From Natroniella sp046097105 (GTDB taxonomy: Bacteria > Bacillota > Halanaerobiia > Halobacteroidales > Halobacteroidaceae), in the NCBI RefSeq assembly GCF_046097105.1, contig NZ_CP175562.1:2046001-2110000 (forward strand): a stretch of 64,000 nt of DNA. Direction: 5' to 3'. Position 1 is the first letter of the stretch; every line of letters starts with the position of its first letter. Position numbers and translations under genes: made by a program. The notes beneath the pieces are model-generated. The model made no database searches, had not been told where the DNA came from, and was given only the letters and a program-made list of their open reading frames with translations. This document shows positions 18,243-27,643 of this stretch, one piece after another.

Positions 18243-19535
18243 TTAAAAAAAACTAAATTGAGATAAAAGACCTTTTATTTTCTCTATCTCAAGCTTATTA
18301 ATTAAAAATAATCTCTCAAATAAAATATTTTCTTTTACTATAAAATAGAATATATGCATTAAACCATAAAACAAATAAGCTATAGTAGAAGCCCAAGCTG
18401 CACCATCAATCCCCATATGTGGTATTAACATTAAGTTCAATACGATATTAATAAAAAAGGTAACTAAAACAATAATTAAATATTTTTCCGGAGTCCCTTG
18501 AGTATAAAAATATGGATTAGATGCTTTACCAATTGAAACAAAACAAACACCTACTAATAAAATTCTAAATACAGAAATAGATTCTATAAATTCTCTTCCA
18601 TATAATAAAGGTATTAAAGGAGTCATGAAAAAACCGATCAATGCTATAATCAAACAAAAATAAAAAGTATATTTTATAGTAGTAGCAGTTATAAATTTTC
18701 TTTTTTTTGATTCACTACTTATGCTATATAACTCCCCACTTAACGCTGTCGCTACACTACTAGGCAATAATAAAACCAGTTCTGCTAATTTAACTCCTAT
18801 ACTATAAACACCTAAAGCACTAGTTCCAATCATATTTCTAATCAAAAACTGATCTGCTCTATAATTTAAAAAAATAAATAAAGTAGCAAAATAAACTATA
18901 CTTCCATATTTGAATTCATCTTTTAATAATTTTTTATTTAACTTAAAACTATATTTTAAGCCCATATTACAAACCAGTAAAAAAGTACTTAAACTTAATC
19001 CTGTAATTATTATTGAAAAATAAGTAACTGGAGTTAAATGATCTAACTTCCAAAAAATAACAACAAGGATGAATTGAACAACTGTATTAACCAATAAAAA
19101 TTTATTCATTTTTATAATTTTATTTTCACTACGATGAAATTTTCTACTTAAAGTCTCGAGGTAAACAATTAAAACATAAATTAACAATCCACTAACCATT
19201 AAAATATTGTAATTTAGCAATATGAAACCTAAATATCGCATAAATAAAACGAAAAACATAATCACAATCCATACAAGAATTGAAAAACTTAAACTCACAC
19301 TATAAACTTCTTCTTGAGAATAATCAGGCCTTCTTTTAAAAAAGTAAGTAGTCGCATTAATTATACCCAAATGTCCATATCCAGCTAAAAGACTACCTAT
19401 AAGTAAAATATAAGCAACATACCCTTGACCTTCCGCTCCTAAAGCCCTTGCTACAATGATACTTATTCCAAAACCGAGTATTATTTTAATTATCCTAGTA
19501 ATAAAACTACTAGAAATATTCTTTACATATCCCAT
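18243..19535 (-). CDS. Wzx-type O-antigen/polysaccharide flippase
   Basis: 430 residues with about twelve transmembrane segments along the whole protein, starting with SSFITRIIKIILGFGISIIV and the conserved ARALGAEGQG turn of the MOP-superfamily polysaccharide flippases. It would move undecaprenyl-linked repeat units across the inner membrane for the polymerase. It lies directly downstream of the aminotransferase (33-bp gap). GGGATGG precedes the ATG. Confidence 0.88.
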   Translation of the reverse strand: MGYVKNISSSFITRIIKIILGFGISIIVARALGAEGQGYVAYILLIGSLLAGYGHLGIINATTYFFKRRPDYSQEEVYSVSLSFSILVWIVIMFFVLFMRYLGFILLNYNILMVSGLLIYVLIVYLETLSRKFHRSENKIIKMNKFLLVNTVVQFILVVIFWKLDHLTPVTYFSIIITGLSLSTFLLVCNMGLKYSFKLNKKLLKDEFKYGSIVYFATLFIFLNYRADQFLIRNMIGTSALGVYSIGVKLAELVLLLPSSVATALSGELYSISSESKKRKFITATTIKYTFYFCLIIALIGFFMTPLIPLLYGREFIESISVFRILLVGVCFVSIGKASNPYFYTQGTPEKYLIIVLVTFFINIVLNLMLIPHMGIDGAAWASTIAYLFYGLMHIFYFIVKENILFERLFLINKLEIEKIKGLLSQFSFF

Positions 19536-19568
19536 TTTACCATCCCTGTTCTATTATTAACTAATAAC

Positions 19569-20684
19569 TTATTCATAAAAATTATTAATACTATCAACCA
19601 CATACTCAACCTGCTCTTCACTCAACTCAGGATCAATCGGCAGGGCCAACACTTCCCCACAAGCCTTCTCTGCAACTGGCAGATCACCCTTCTGATACCC
19701 TAAATCCTCATAACACTCCTGCAAATGCAACGGTACAGGGTAATAAACTGCACTAGAGATACCCTTTTCCTTTAACTTCTTTTGTAACTCGTCTCGATTC
19801 TCAACCCTAACTACATACTGATGATAGACATGCGTAGAATCATCAACCTTCTTCTTAGGCGTTACAACTTTATCTTCTAAATCGTACTCCTTAAACAATC
19901 GATCATAATTTTCCGCTACTCGCTGTCTTCCTTCAGTCCATTGATCTAAATACTTAAGCTTAACTCTCAAAATAGCAGCCTGAATAGCATCCAATCGGCT
20001 ATTATAGCCAACTTCCTGATGATAGTACTTAGGACTAGCACCATGAACTCTTAAGCTCTTAATCCGTTCAGCTAATTCTTCATCATTAGTCAAGACCATT
20101 CCTGCATCTCCATAAGCACCTAGATTCTTAGACGGGAAGAAACTTAAAGCTGTAGCATCACCAAAGTTACCTACCTGCTCACCTTTATATTCTGCTCCTA
20201 TCGCTTGACAAGCATCTTCAACTACCTTCAAATCATGCTCCTCAGCTAACTCCATAATCTTGTCCATCTCGGCAGGTTGTCCATAGAGATGAACTGGAAT
20301 AATCGCCTTAGTCTTATCAGTAATTCTCTTTTCAATCTCTTCTGGTGTAATATTATAAGTCACTGGATCTATATCTGCAAAGACAGGTATTGCTCCCAAT
20401 CTAGATACTACCCCCGCTGTCGCAAAGAAAGTAAATGTCGGTAAGATCACTTCATCACCCGGGCCAACCTCCAATGCCTTCAACGATAACAATAAAGCAT
20501 CCGTCCCCGAAGCAACTCCAATCCCATACTTAACATCACAATAATCAGCTACTTCTTTTTCTAATCCTGTTACATTCTCTCCCATTATATATCTAGTGCT
20601 ATCTAAAACTTCATTAATCGCTTCTTGAATCTCATCTTTAATCTCTTCATATTGTCCCTTTAAATCTAACAATGGTACTTTCAT
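19569..20684 (-). CDS. PLP aminotransferase, WlbC/WbpE-like (UDP-3-keto sugar)
   Basis: 371 residues of the DegT/DnrJ/EryC1 family. The opening MKVPLLDLKGQYEEIKDEI, GVASGTDALLLSLKAL, EDACQAIGAEYKG and the PLP-lysine segment FFPSKNLGAYGDAGM are all close to the WbpE/WlbC group, which transaminates the 3-keto sugar made by WbpB/WlbA. I chose the second of two adjacent ATGs (20684) because AGGAGG then has a 6-base spacer. A 25-bp palindrome lies just upstream in the gap to the acetyltransferase gene. The WbpA/B/D/E set is complete here. Confidence 0.88.
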   Translation of the reverse strand: MKVPLLDLKGQYEEIKDEIQEAINEVLDSTRYIMGENVTGLEKEVADYCDVKYGIGVASGTDALLLSLKALEVGPGDEVILPTFTFFATAGVVSRLGAIPVFADIDPVTYNITPEEIEKRITDKTKAIIPVHLYGQPAEMDKIMELAEEHDLKVVEDACQAIGAEYKGEQVGNFGDATALSFFPSKNLGAYGDAGMVLTNDEELAERIKSLRVHGASPKYYHQEVGYNSRLDAIQAAILRVKLKYLDQWTEGRQRVAENYDRLFKEYDLEDKVVTPKKKVDDSTHVYHQYVVRVENRDELQKKLKEKGISSAVYYPVPLHLQECYEDLGYQKGDLPVAEKACGEVLALPIDPELSEEQVEYVVDSINNFYE

Positions 20685-20719
20685 CATTTGCCTCCTAACA
20701 TCTTTAATGTACAGTTTAC

Positions 20720-20744
20720 AATGTACAATTGACAATTGTACATT
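20720..20744. repeat. 25-bp palindrome between two operon genes
   Basis: AATGTACAATTG and CAATTGTACATT flank one central base. It lies in the 68-bp gap between the acetyltransferase stop and the aminotransferase start. In RNA it would fold into a hairpin. Words of the same type (TGTACATTGTAAATT) occur near 52243. Confidence 0.55.
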
Positions 20745-20752
20745 GAACTAAT

Positions 20753-21493
20753 TTATTGATTTTCAAGCAATTGATCCTCAGGCACATTCCCAAACTCCTT
20801 CGCTGGTGTCCCTGCTACTATCTTCTTAGATTCTACATCCTTAGTCACTACACTCCCTGCTGCTACAAATCCATCCTCTTCAATCACTTTCCCTGGTAAA
20901 ATCGTTGCTCCTGCACCAATACGACCACCTTCTTTGACAGTTACTCCTTTGAAGTGATCATATCTCTCTTCACTTCTACCTGCAAAGTTATCATTAGATG
21001 TAGTTACACCTGGAGCTATAAAGCAATGATCTTCTACTTCAGAGTAAGCAGTAATATAAACATTAGTCTCTAACTTACAATAAGAACCAATACTACAGTG
21101 ATTCTCTACTGCTACTGCCCGACCGATAATCGTCTTATCTCCAATCTCTACATTCTCTCTAATCGATGCTTGATCAGCTACTAAACACTTCTCTCCAATC
21201 TTGCAACCAGCATAGATTACAGTGTTAGCTCCGATCAAACAGCCATCACTTATTTCACACGGTGGTTGTAATTTATCATCACTGACTGCTGAGGTAACAG
21301 CCTTCATCGGTTGTTTTCCGATTACTGTATTATCATCAATTCTGATATTACTTCCTATCTTACTTCCCTGATGAATCACTACATTATTACCGATGATTAC
21401 ATTATCCCCAATCTCTACACCATCTTGAATTACTGTAAAATCACCAACAGTTACATTTTCACCTAATTTAGCCTTTTGACTGATCTTATTCAT
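20753..21493 (-). CDS. Hexapeptide-repeat N-acetyltransferase, WlbB/WbpD-like
   Basis: 246 residues forming a left-handed beta-helix: isoleucine-rich hexapeptide repeats from residue 10 (GENVTVGDFTVIQDGVEIGD) to the C-terminus, ending AAGSVVTKDVESKKIVAGTP. WbpD/WlbB enzymes acetylate the 3-amino group of UDP-GlcNAc(3NH2)A. It lies between the aminotransferase and dehydrogenase genes, and its start overlaps the dehydrogenase stop by 8 bp. It is a close paralog of the 284-residue protein at 25339-26193 but lacks that protein's extra internal repeat. Confidence 0.85.
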   Translation of the reverse strand: MNKISQKAKLGENVTVGDFTVIQDGVEIGDNVIIGNNVVIHQGSKIGSNIRIDDNTVIGKQPMKAVTSAVSDDKLQPPCEISDGCLIGANTVIYAGCKIGEKCLVADQASIRENVEIGDKTIIGRAVAVENHCSIGSYCKLETNVYITAYSEVEDHCFIAPGVTTSNDNFAGRSEERYDHFKGVTVKEGGRIGAGATILPGKVIEEDGFVAAGSVVTKDVESKKIVAGTPAKEFGNVPEDQLLENQ

Positions 21494-22613
21494 CTATCTC
21501 CACTCCAGTCGTTGTTGAGTAATCACCTAAAGGCAATTCAATTGGTTGTCCAGTTCGGGCAGATTTATAGATAGCCAAAATCAACTCCATTGCCTTCTTA
21601 CCTTCTCTACCATCGACCAAAGGCTTTCTATCTTCTCGAACAGCTTCAATCATATCTCCAAATAACAGATTATGACCATAACCATAAACTGTATCAGTTT
21701 CATAATTAGCTTCCTTCATCTTTTCTGCTTCTTCTTCATCCCCATCAGCAAACTTCCAATCCATAATTTCATTCATCGCAATCCCAGCCAATCTAACCGT
21801 TCCCTGTTGACCAAAGATATTAAAGGTTTCTTCTAAGTTACGTGGATAGACACAGACCGTTCCTTCAATTAAACCAATAGCTCCACTCTTAAATCTAACT
21901 ACTGCCATTCCTGCATCTTCTGTCTCTATATCCCGTAAAAAAGTATCCGTTTCTGCTGTTACTCGCTCTACATCGCCCATCATCCAACATAACAAATCTA
22001 TATTATGAATACATTGATTCATTAAGATTCCACCATCTAATGCTAAAGTACCATGCCACTCATCCATATTATAATATTCATCATTCCGATTCCAACGTAT
22101 ACTAGCTACAGCATGGACTAATCGTCCAAAACGATCTTCCTCCAAAGCTTCTCTCAACCTCTGCACAGTAGGATTAAAACGATTTTGGTGGCAGACTGCT
22201 AACTTCAACCCTTGCTGATCTGCTGTCTCAATCATTCTATCTGCATCCTCAGTAGATAAAGCAATAGCTTTTTCTACAATCACATGTTTACCAGCATTTA
22301 AGGCATCAATCGTAATCTCTGCATGGAAACCTGTTTCAGTAGCTATAGTCACTATATCTATCTCATCATCTTCTAATAACTCTTTATAATCTTGATATTT
22401 TTTGATTTCTTGCTTTGAATCAATCTTTCCTGTTAACTCATCACTCTCTTCTATATAATCAACAAAATAATTTATTGCTTTATCCATCTTTTCAGAAACT
22501 ATATCACTGACAGCTACTAACTTTGCTTGATCATAATTATTGATAACTCCTTCAACATGCTTAGGGGATATCCTACCACAACCAATAATTGCAAATCCTA
22601 ATTTATCATTCAT
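21486..22613 (-). CDS. Gfo/Idh/MocA oxidoreductase, WlbA/WbpB-like
   Basis: 375 residues. The N-terminal NAD-binding fold (LGFAIIGCGRISPKHVEG) and the EKAIALS segment (EKP motif of the family) are present, and the C-terminal half holds the substrate domain (GGILMNQCIHNIDLLCWM). WbpB/WlbA oxidises C3 of UDP-GlcNAcA. I chose ATG 22613, with GAGGAG upstream, over a frame extension that runs back into the preceding gene. It overlaps the acetyltransferase start by 8 bp and follows the 6-dehydrogenase by 16 bp. Confidence 0.87.
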   Translation of the reverse strand: MNDKLGFAIIGCGRISPKHVEGVINNYDQAKLVAVSDIVSEKMDKAINYFVDYIEESDELTGKIDSKQEIKKYQDYKELLEDDEIDIVTIATETGFHAEITIDALNAGKHVIVEKAIALSTEDADRMIETADQQGLKLAVCHQNRFNPTVQRLREALEEDRFGRLVHAVASIRWNRNDEYYNMDEWHGTLALDGGILMNQCIHNIDLLCWMMGDVERVTAETDTFLRDIETEDAGMAVVRFKSGAIGLIEGTVCVYPRNLEETFNIFGQQGTVRLAGIAMNEIMDWKFADGDEEEAEKMKEANYETDTVYGYGHNLLFGDMIEAVREDRKPLVDGREGKKAMELILAIYKSARTGQPIELPLGDYSTTTGVEIDE

Positions 22614-22629
22614 TAGATAAACTCCTCTC

Positions 22630-23973
22630 TTATAATCTATATAGATTTTCTGCTTTAATTCCTGCTGTTCCATTACGAGTATCAAAGACAATCTGAGCCT
22701 TATCTACTATCTCTTGATAATCATAGTCACTATGAGCTGTAGCAATTAAGACAGCATCGACATCTTCTAACAACTCAGAAGTTACTTCCTGTGAATTATA
22801 ATTAACTCCTTGATGTTCAAATTCAGGAATATACGGGTCATTATAGATCAACTCTGCCCCTCCTTCTTCTAATTCATCAATCAATTTCAAAGATGGTGAC
22901 ATTCGTAAATCATCAATATTCTTTTTATAAGCCACTCCTAATAATAGAACTTTGGCCCCATTTAATGCTTTCTTAGATTTATTTAATAACTTCATCAATC
23001 TATCTACAACAAAATTAGGCATTGAGTTATTAATCTCCCCAGCTAACTCTATCAATCGAGTATGATAATCATGCTCTCTAGCCTTCCACGTTAGATAAAA
23101 AGGATCAATTGGGATACAGTGTCCTCCTAAGCCTGGCCCAGGATAAAAAGCCATAAATCCATACGGTTTAGTCTTAGCAGCCTCAATTACTTCCCATACA
23201 TCTATTCCCATCTTATCACATAAGATTGCCATTTCATTAGCCAAAGCAATATTTATATTTCTAAAAGTATTCTCTAAGATCTTTTCCATCTCTGCTACTG
23301 CAGGGCTTGACACAGTATGAACATCAGAATCTAATACATTCTCATATAATGCAGCAGCCAATTCCGTACATTTAGGTGTCATCCCACCGACTACTTTAGG
23401 GGTATTTTTAGTCTTATAAACCTTATTACCCGGATCTACTCGCTCGGGAGAAAAAGCTAAAAAGAAATCCTCTCCACATTTTAATCCAGTCTCTTCTAAA
23501 ATAGGCATAACAATCTCCTCAGTAGTTCCTGGATAGGTTGTACTCTCCAAAATCACTAACATACCTCTATGTAAATACTTTGCTATATCTTCAGTTGAAG
23601 TCTCAACATACTCCGTATTAGGTTGATGATATTGATCCAAAGGAGTTGGTACACAGATAGCTACTATATCAACTTCCTCTATCTTTTGATAATCAGTAGT
23701 AGCCACTATCATTTCATCTTCAACTATCCCTTCCAGATCTGCATCTACTACATCACCGATATAATTTTTACCTTCATTAACCATATCTACACGTTCCTGT
23801 TGGATATCAAACCCTACCACTTGATAACCTTCTTTAGCCTTTTCTACTGCTAAAGGCAATCCTACATATCCTAAACCAACAACTCCTATCACTGCTTCTT
23901 TATTATCAATCTTAGTCTGTAATACTTCACTTATTACCTGATATTCCTTAACAACTTTTTCTAGAGTGCTCAT
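22630..23973 (-). CDS. UDP-N-acetyl-D-glucosamine 6-dehydrogenase, WbpA-like
   Basis: 447 residues of the UDP-sugar dehydrogenase family. NAD-binding motif VIGVVGLGYVGLPLAVE at about 28-44, then ESTTYPGTTEE and GGHCIPIDPFYLTW with the catalytic cysteine, and a C-terminal UDP-binding domain with GVAYKKNIDDLRMSPS. The expected reaction is four-electron oxidation of UDP-GlcNAc to the uronic acid, the first step of the UDP-ManNAc3NAcA pathway. AGGAGGAG precedes the ATG. WecC-type activity on UDP-ManNAc is the main alternative. Confidence 0.9.
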   Translation of the reverse strand: MSTLEKVVKEYQVISEVLQTKIDNKEAVIGVVGLGYVGLPLAVEKAKEGYQVVGFDIQQERVDMVNEGKNYIGDVVDADLEGIVEDEMIVATTDYQKIEEVDIVAICVPTPLDQYHQPNTEYVETSTEDIAKYLHRGMLVILESTTYPGTTEEIVMPILEETGLKCGEDFFLAFSPERVDPGNKVYKTKNTPKVVGGMTPKCTELAAALYENVLDSDVHTVSSPAVAEMEKILENTFRNINIALANEMAILCDKMGIDVWEVIEAAKTKPYGFMAFYPGPGLGGHCIPIDPFYLTWKAREHDYHTRLIELAGEINNSMPNFVVDRLMKLLNKSKKALNGAKVLLLGVAYKKNIDDLRMSPSLKLIDELEEGGAELIYNDPYIPEFEHQGVNYNSQEVTSELLEDVDAVLIATAHSDYDYQEIVDKAQIVFDTRNGTAGIKAENLYRL

Positions 23974-23998
23974 TTTTCTCCTCCTAAGCGTATAAAAT

Positions 23999-25339
23999 TT
24001 ATCTAAAAGACTTCGCTGGAACCCCTACTATTGTATCTCCATCTTCCACATCATCCTTAACAACAGCCCCAGCTCCAGTAACAGCACCTTGACCAATCTT
24101 AACTGGAGCAATCAAAGTAGAATCACTACCAACAAATACATCATCCTCAATCACAGTCTGATGCTTATTTTGACCATCATAATTAGCCGTAATAGTTCCT
24201 GCTCCAACATTCACATTCTGACCAATCTTCGCATCACCAATATAACTTAGATGAGGCACCTTACTTCCAGAACCAATCTGTGACTTCTTAACCTCAACAA
24301 AATCACTAACCTTAACATTTTCGGCAAGTTCACTACCTGGTCGTAGATAAGCATACGGGCCAACAAGACTATCATCCCCCACCTTACTCTCAACGATGGT
24401 CGATGACTTAACCTCTACCCCATCCCCAAGCTCAGAATCAACAATTCTAGACTGTGACCCAATAACTACTTCACTGCCCAGCTTTGTCTCTCCTTCCAGG
24501 AAAGTAAACGGACAGATAATACTATCTTGTCCAATCTCGACCTCAGCATCTATATAAGTATTAGCAGGGTCGATAATCGTAACCCCTCTATCCAGATGAT
24601 GATTACAGATTCTCTTTCTTAAAGTCTTCTCTGCCTTAGCCAAATGCCTTCTACTATTAACCCCAATCGTTTCTTGATGATTAGCAGTCAACAAAGCACT
24701 GACTCGCTCTCCCTTTTCAACCAAGATACCGACCAAATCGGTCAAATAATACTCCCCTTGAGCATTATCAGCCTCAAGCTCAGTCAGATTTTCAACTAAT
24801 AACTGACTATCAAAAGCACAAATCCCAGTATTGATCTCATCTATCTTAGCCTCTTGAGAGCTTGTATCCTTCTCTTCAACTATCCTTGCAATCTGACCAT
24901 TATCATCTCTAACTATCCGACCATAACCTGTCGGATCAACGACTTTGGTTGTTAAGACTGTCATTGCAGAGTTGCTACTTTGACGTTTAGCAAGTAACTC
25001 TTCCAATGTCTCAACAGTCAAGAGTGGTGTATCTCCATATAAGACTAGTACAGTTCCAGAAAAGCTAGCCAATTTATCTTGAGCTTGCATCACTGCATGT
25101 CCAGTTCCCAACTGTTCTTCCTGCTTAACAAATTCAATCTCACCTTCTGTCTCTTCCTTTACCAATTCAGACTTATAACCAACTATTGCTATATTATTAA
25201 CAGGCTCCAAATCAGAGGCTGTATCAACCACATGCTGTACCATACTCTTGCCTGCTACCTGATGTAGTACCTTAGGTAAGTTAGACTTCATCCGAGTTCC
25301 TTTTCCTGCTGCTAGAGTAATCGTTACTAATTGAGTCAT
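23999..25339 (-). CDS. glmU: Bifunctional GlmU: GlcN-1-P acetyltransferase / UDP-GlcNAc pyrophosphorylase
   Basis: 446 residues, close to the usual 450-460. The N-terminal nucleotidyltransferase has TLAAGKGTRMKSNLPKVLH with the GXGTxM loop; the C-terminal half is a left-handed beta-helix with the GPYAYLRPGS and NVGAGTITANYDG segments of the acetyltransferase active site. It makes UDP-GlcNAc, the shared precursor of the sugars built in this cluster. Its ATG overlaps the stop of the preceding gene by one base (TAATG), indicating translational coupling. Placement inside an O-antigen locus is less usual than beside prs, so a second copy may exist elsewhere. Confidence 0.94.
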   Translation of the reverse strand: MTQLVTITLAAGKGTRMKSNLPKVLHQVAGKSMVQHVVDTASDLEPVNNIAIVGYKSELVKEETEGEIEFVKQEEQLGTGHAVMQAQDKLASFSGTVLVLYGDTPLLTVETLEELLAKRQSSNSAMTVLTTKVVDPTGYGRIVRDDNGQIARIVEEKDTSSQEAKIDEINTGICAFDSQLLVENLTELEADNAQGEYYLTDLVGILVEKGERVSALLTANHQETIGVNSRRHLAKAEKTLRKRICNHHLDRGVTIIDPANTYIDAEVEIGQDSIICPFTFLEGETKLGSEVVIGSQSRIVDSELGDGVEVKSSTIVESKVGDDSLVGPYAYLRPGSELAENVKVSDFVEVKKSQIGSGSKVPHLSYIGDAKIGQNVNVGAGTITANYDGQNKHQTVIEDDVFVGSDSTLIAPVKIGQGAVTGAGAVVKDDVEDGDTIVGVPAKSFR

Positions 25340-26193
25340 TATCTATCCTCCACGTCCCCAAATTCCTTCGCAGGTGTACCTGCTACTATCTTTTTAGATT
25401 CTACATTCTTGGTTACTACACTTCCTGCCGCCACAAAACCATCTTCTTTTATTATCCTACCAGGTAAAATAGTTGCTCCTGTACCAACTATACCACCTTC
25501 TTTAATTGTCACACCTTTGAAATTATCATACCTTGGATCTTTTCTTCCTTCAAGTTTATCATAAGATGTATTGACCCCTGGAGCTATAAAACAAGAATCC
25601 TCAATCTCCGAATAAGCAGTAATGTAGACATTGGTCTCTAACTCACATCTAGAGCCTATCTTACAAGAGTCCTCTATCGCTGTTCCCCGCCCGATAGATG
25701 TTCTTTCTCCAACCTCTACATCCTCTCTAATTGAAGCTTGATCTGCTACCAGACACTGTCTAGCTACCTGACAGCCAGCATAGATTACTACGTTGGCCCC
25801 GATCAAACAGCCATCACCCACAGTACAAGTAGTTTTCTCATCTGCTCTAGACAAGAGATTCTCCATCGGCTCCTTACCGATTACTGTATTATCATCGATC
25901 CTAAGATTATTGCCAATCTTGGCTCCTTCATAGATCACTACATTAGAACCTATCATTATATTATTACCAACCTCAACATCAGCTCCCCTTGCAGGTTGCA
26001 TCTTCATCGCTGGTTTCCCGATGACCGTATTATCATCAATCCTGACATTATTACCAATCTTAGTATCCTCATAAATCACTACATTATTACCGATAATCAC
26101 ATTATCCCCAGTCTCTACACCATCTTCAATTATAGTAAACTGACCAACAGTTACACCTTGGCCCAACTCAGCCTTCTCACTAATCTTATTCAC
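25339..26193 (-). CDS. Hexapeptide-repeat acyltransferase with duplicated internal block
   Basis: 284 residues, paralog of the WlbB-like protein at 20753-21493: same opening (MNKISEKAELG), same ending (KIVAGTPAKEFG) and the same middle. It has about 38 extra residues because the unit VVIYE-x2-KIGNN-x-RIDDNTVIGK occurs twice (around residues 33-60 and 75-102). The extra block would add turns to the beta-helix. It could acetylate a different amino sugar, or be a duplicate of the WbpD function. The start is GTG at 26193 with GGGGTGA upstream, and it is coupled to glmU. Confidence 0.8.
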   Translation of the reverse strand: MNKISEKAELGQGVTVGQFTIIEDGVETGDNVIIGNNVVIYEDTKIGNNVRIDDNTVIGKPAMKMQPARGADVEVGNNIMIGSNVVIYEGAKIGNNLRIDDNTVIGKEPMENLLSRADEKTTCTVGDGCLIGANVVIYAGCQVARQCLVADQASIREDVEVGERTSIGRGTAIEDSCKIGSRCELETNVYITAYSEIEDSCFIAPGVNTSYDKLEGRKDPRYDNFKGVTIKEGGIVGTGATILPGRIIKEDGFVAAGSVVTKNVESKKIVAGTPAKEFGDVEDR

Positions 26194-26389
26194 CTAGCTT
26201 CACCCCACTTAATTATAGAATGACTGCCCAGTATCAATTCTAACAAATTAATTATACTTACTTTATCTTAATAAATAATATTCTACAACTTATACTCTTA
26301 TTTTCAAGATAAACACCTTAATTCCTTCTTATTATGATCTAATAGCCACTAGAAAACTTTAGAAAACTTAAAAATAAACTCCAATAACT

Positions 26390-27643
26390 TCAATTAACCT
26401 TCACATCAGTCGATTGATCCCAGCCAGTCTTATCCCAGTCAGATAAAAACTCTGCCATAAAAGCCATAAAAAGACCCAACATCAACCCTAAAACTGCTGC
26501 AATAGCTAAATTCAACTTCTTATTTGGTGCTACTGGAATATCAGAAATAACTGCTTGATTAACCACTTCCAAACCATTAGTCTGAATCTCTTCTGCTAAA
26601 GTAACATCTTCTCGTCGTTGAATCAGATCATCATATCTACTCTTAACTAAGGAAAGTTCTTCTTCTAACTTCTCTAATCTTCGCTCTTGGACTACCAGCT
26701 CAGATTTAAACTCTACTAACTCACTATCAACCTTCTTCAAATCAGCAGTCAAATTCTCCTTTTCCACCCTTAATTGCTCTAGGCTAGCTTCTTCATTCCT
26801 TAGTCTTCTTCTAAATTCAATATATAGCGGATTAAGCTCTTCACTAGTAATCTGATTCCCCTCTAAGAGTTGATTCAACTGGCTTAAAGCCTCATCTTCA
26901 AAGATCGCCTTTCGTAACTCATGAATCTGCTCTTCTCCAGCTAAAATCTCAGTTAAACTATCTACCATTACTTCCTTTAACCTGATTTCATTCTCTACTT
27001 CAGTTAACCTTGCTTCAAGATCAACCAGACTTCTCTCTCTCGTTCTGATTCTATTTCTAATCAACTCAATTCTATTCTCTTTCTGAAACTGATCATATTC
27101 AGCATCTACTTTATCCAACCTAACTTGATAACTTTCGTATTGCTCAGTTATTTGTTCTTTATTACCTCTGACTCTATTTAACAATAATTCTAAACTCCGC
27201 TCTTCAAACAGATCAACCCAAGTAGCAAGTATCTCTTCACCTCGCTTAAGGTCAGTAGTCTGATAGGTCAAATTAACCAAACTAGAATCATCTTCAATCT
27301 GCCAAGATAAGCTATTGACTAACGACCCTGGCCTATACTCCCCATCAAGCTCTAACTCTTCTAAGACCTGACTGGCCAAATCTTGACTCATAAGCAACTG
27401 ACGATATTCATTGCTGTTAAAAATACCTGCATTATAATCAGTCGTAAAATCAGGCTCAACTATCATCAAATCAGCCTCTGCTTCATAGACAGGATCTAAT
27501 ACTAAAAAACTAACTACTCCACTGATTAAGACAGCAAGCAGAGTCACTCCAATAATAATTCCTTTTCTCTCTATTAGAATCTTTAAATACTCCCGCAGAT
27601 CAATCTCTATCATCTCATCTACATTCTCTACTTCTTTATTCAT
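26390..27643 (-). CDS. Wzz/GumC-type chain-length determinant, long form
   Basis: 417 residues. Cytoplasmic N-terminus (VENVDEMIEIDLREYLKIL), TM1 at about 30-52, a long periplasmic coiled-coil region (about 130-370) and TM2 near the C-terminus preceded by the proline-containing PVAPNKKLNLAIAAVLGL. It forms inner-membrane oligomers that set O-antigen chain length. I chose ATG 27643, with GGAGGA upstream. A Spo0A-box-like site lies at 27686-27693. It shares nearly identical first and last segments with the shorter paralog at 27956. No autokinase domain is present. Confidence 0.88.
   Translation of the reverse strand: MNKEVENVDEMIEIDLREYLKILIERKGIIIGVTLLAVLISGVVSFLVLDPVYEAEADLMIVEPDFTTDYNAGIFNSNEYRQLLMSQDLASQVLEELELDGEYRPGSLVNSLSWQIEDDSSLVNLTYQTTDLKRGEEILATWVDLFEERSLELLLNRVRGNKEQITEQYESYQVRLDKVDAEYDQFQKENRIELIRNRIRTRERSLVDLEARLTEVENEIRLKEVMVDSLTEILAGEEQIHELRKAIFEDEALSQLNQLLEGNQITSEELNPLYIEFRRRLRNEEASLEQLRVEKENLTADLKKVDSELVEFKSELVVQERRLEKLEEELSLVKSRYDDLIQRREDVTLAEEIQTNGLEVVNQAVISDIPVAPNKKLNLAIAAVLGLMLGLFMAFMAEFLSDWDKTGWDQSTDVKVN

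Noticed and set aside
25738..26223. 161-residue plus-strand frame opposite the hexapeptide acyltransferase
   Set aside because: It is the antisense of a repetitive beta-helix gene, and its own repetition (for example IINPDIITNLSILINHYI) mirrors those codons. The minus-strand protein has clear family motifs.
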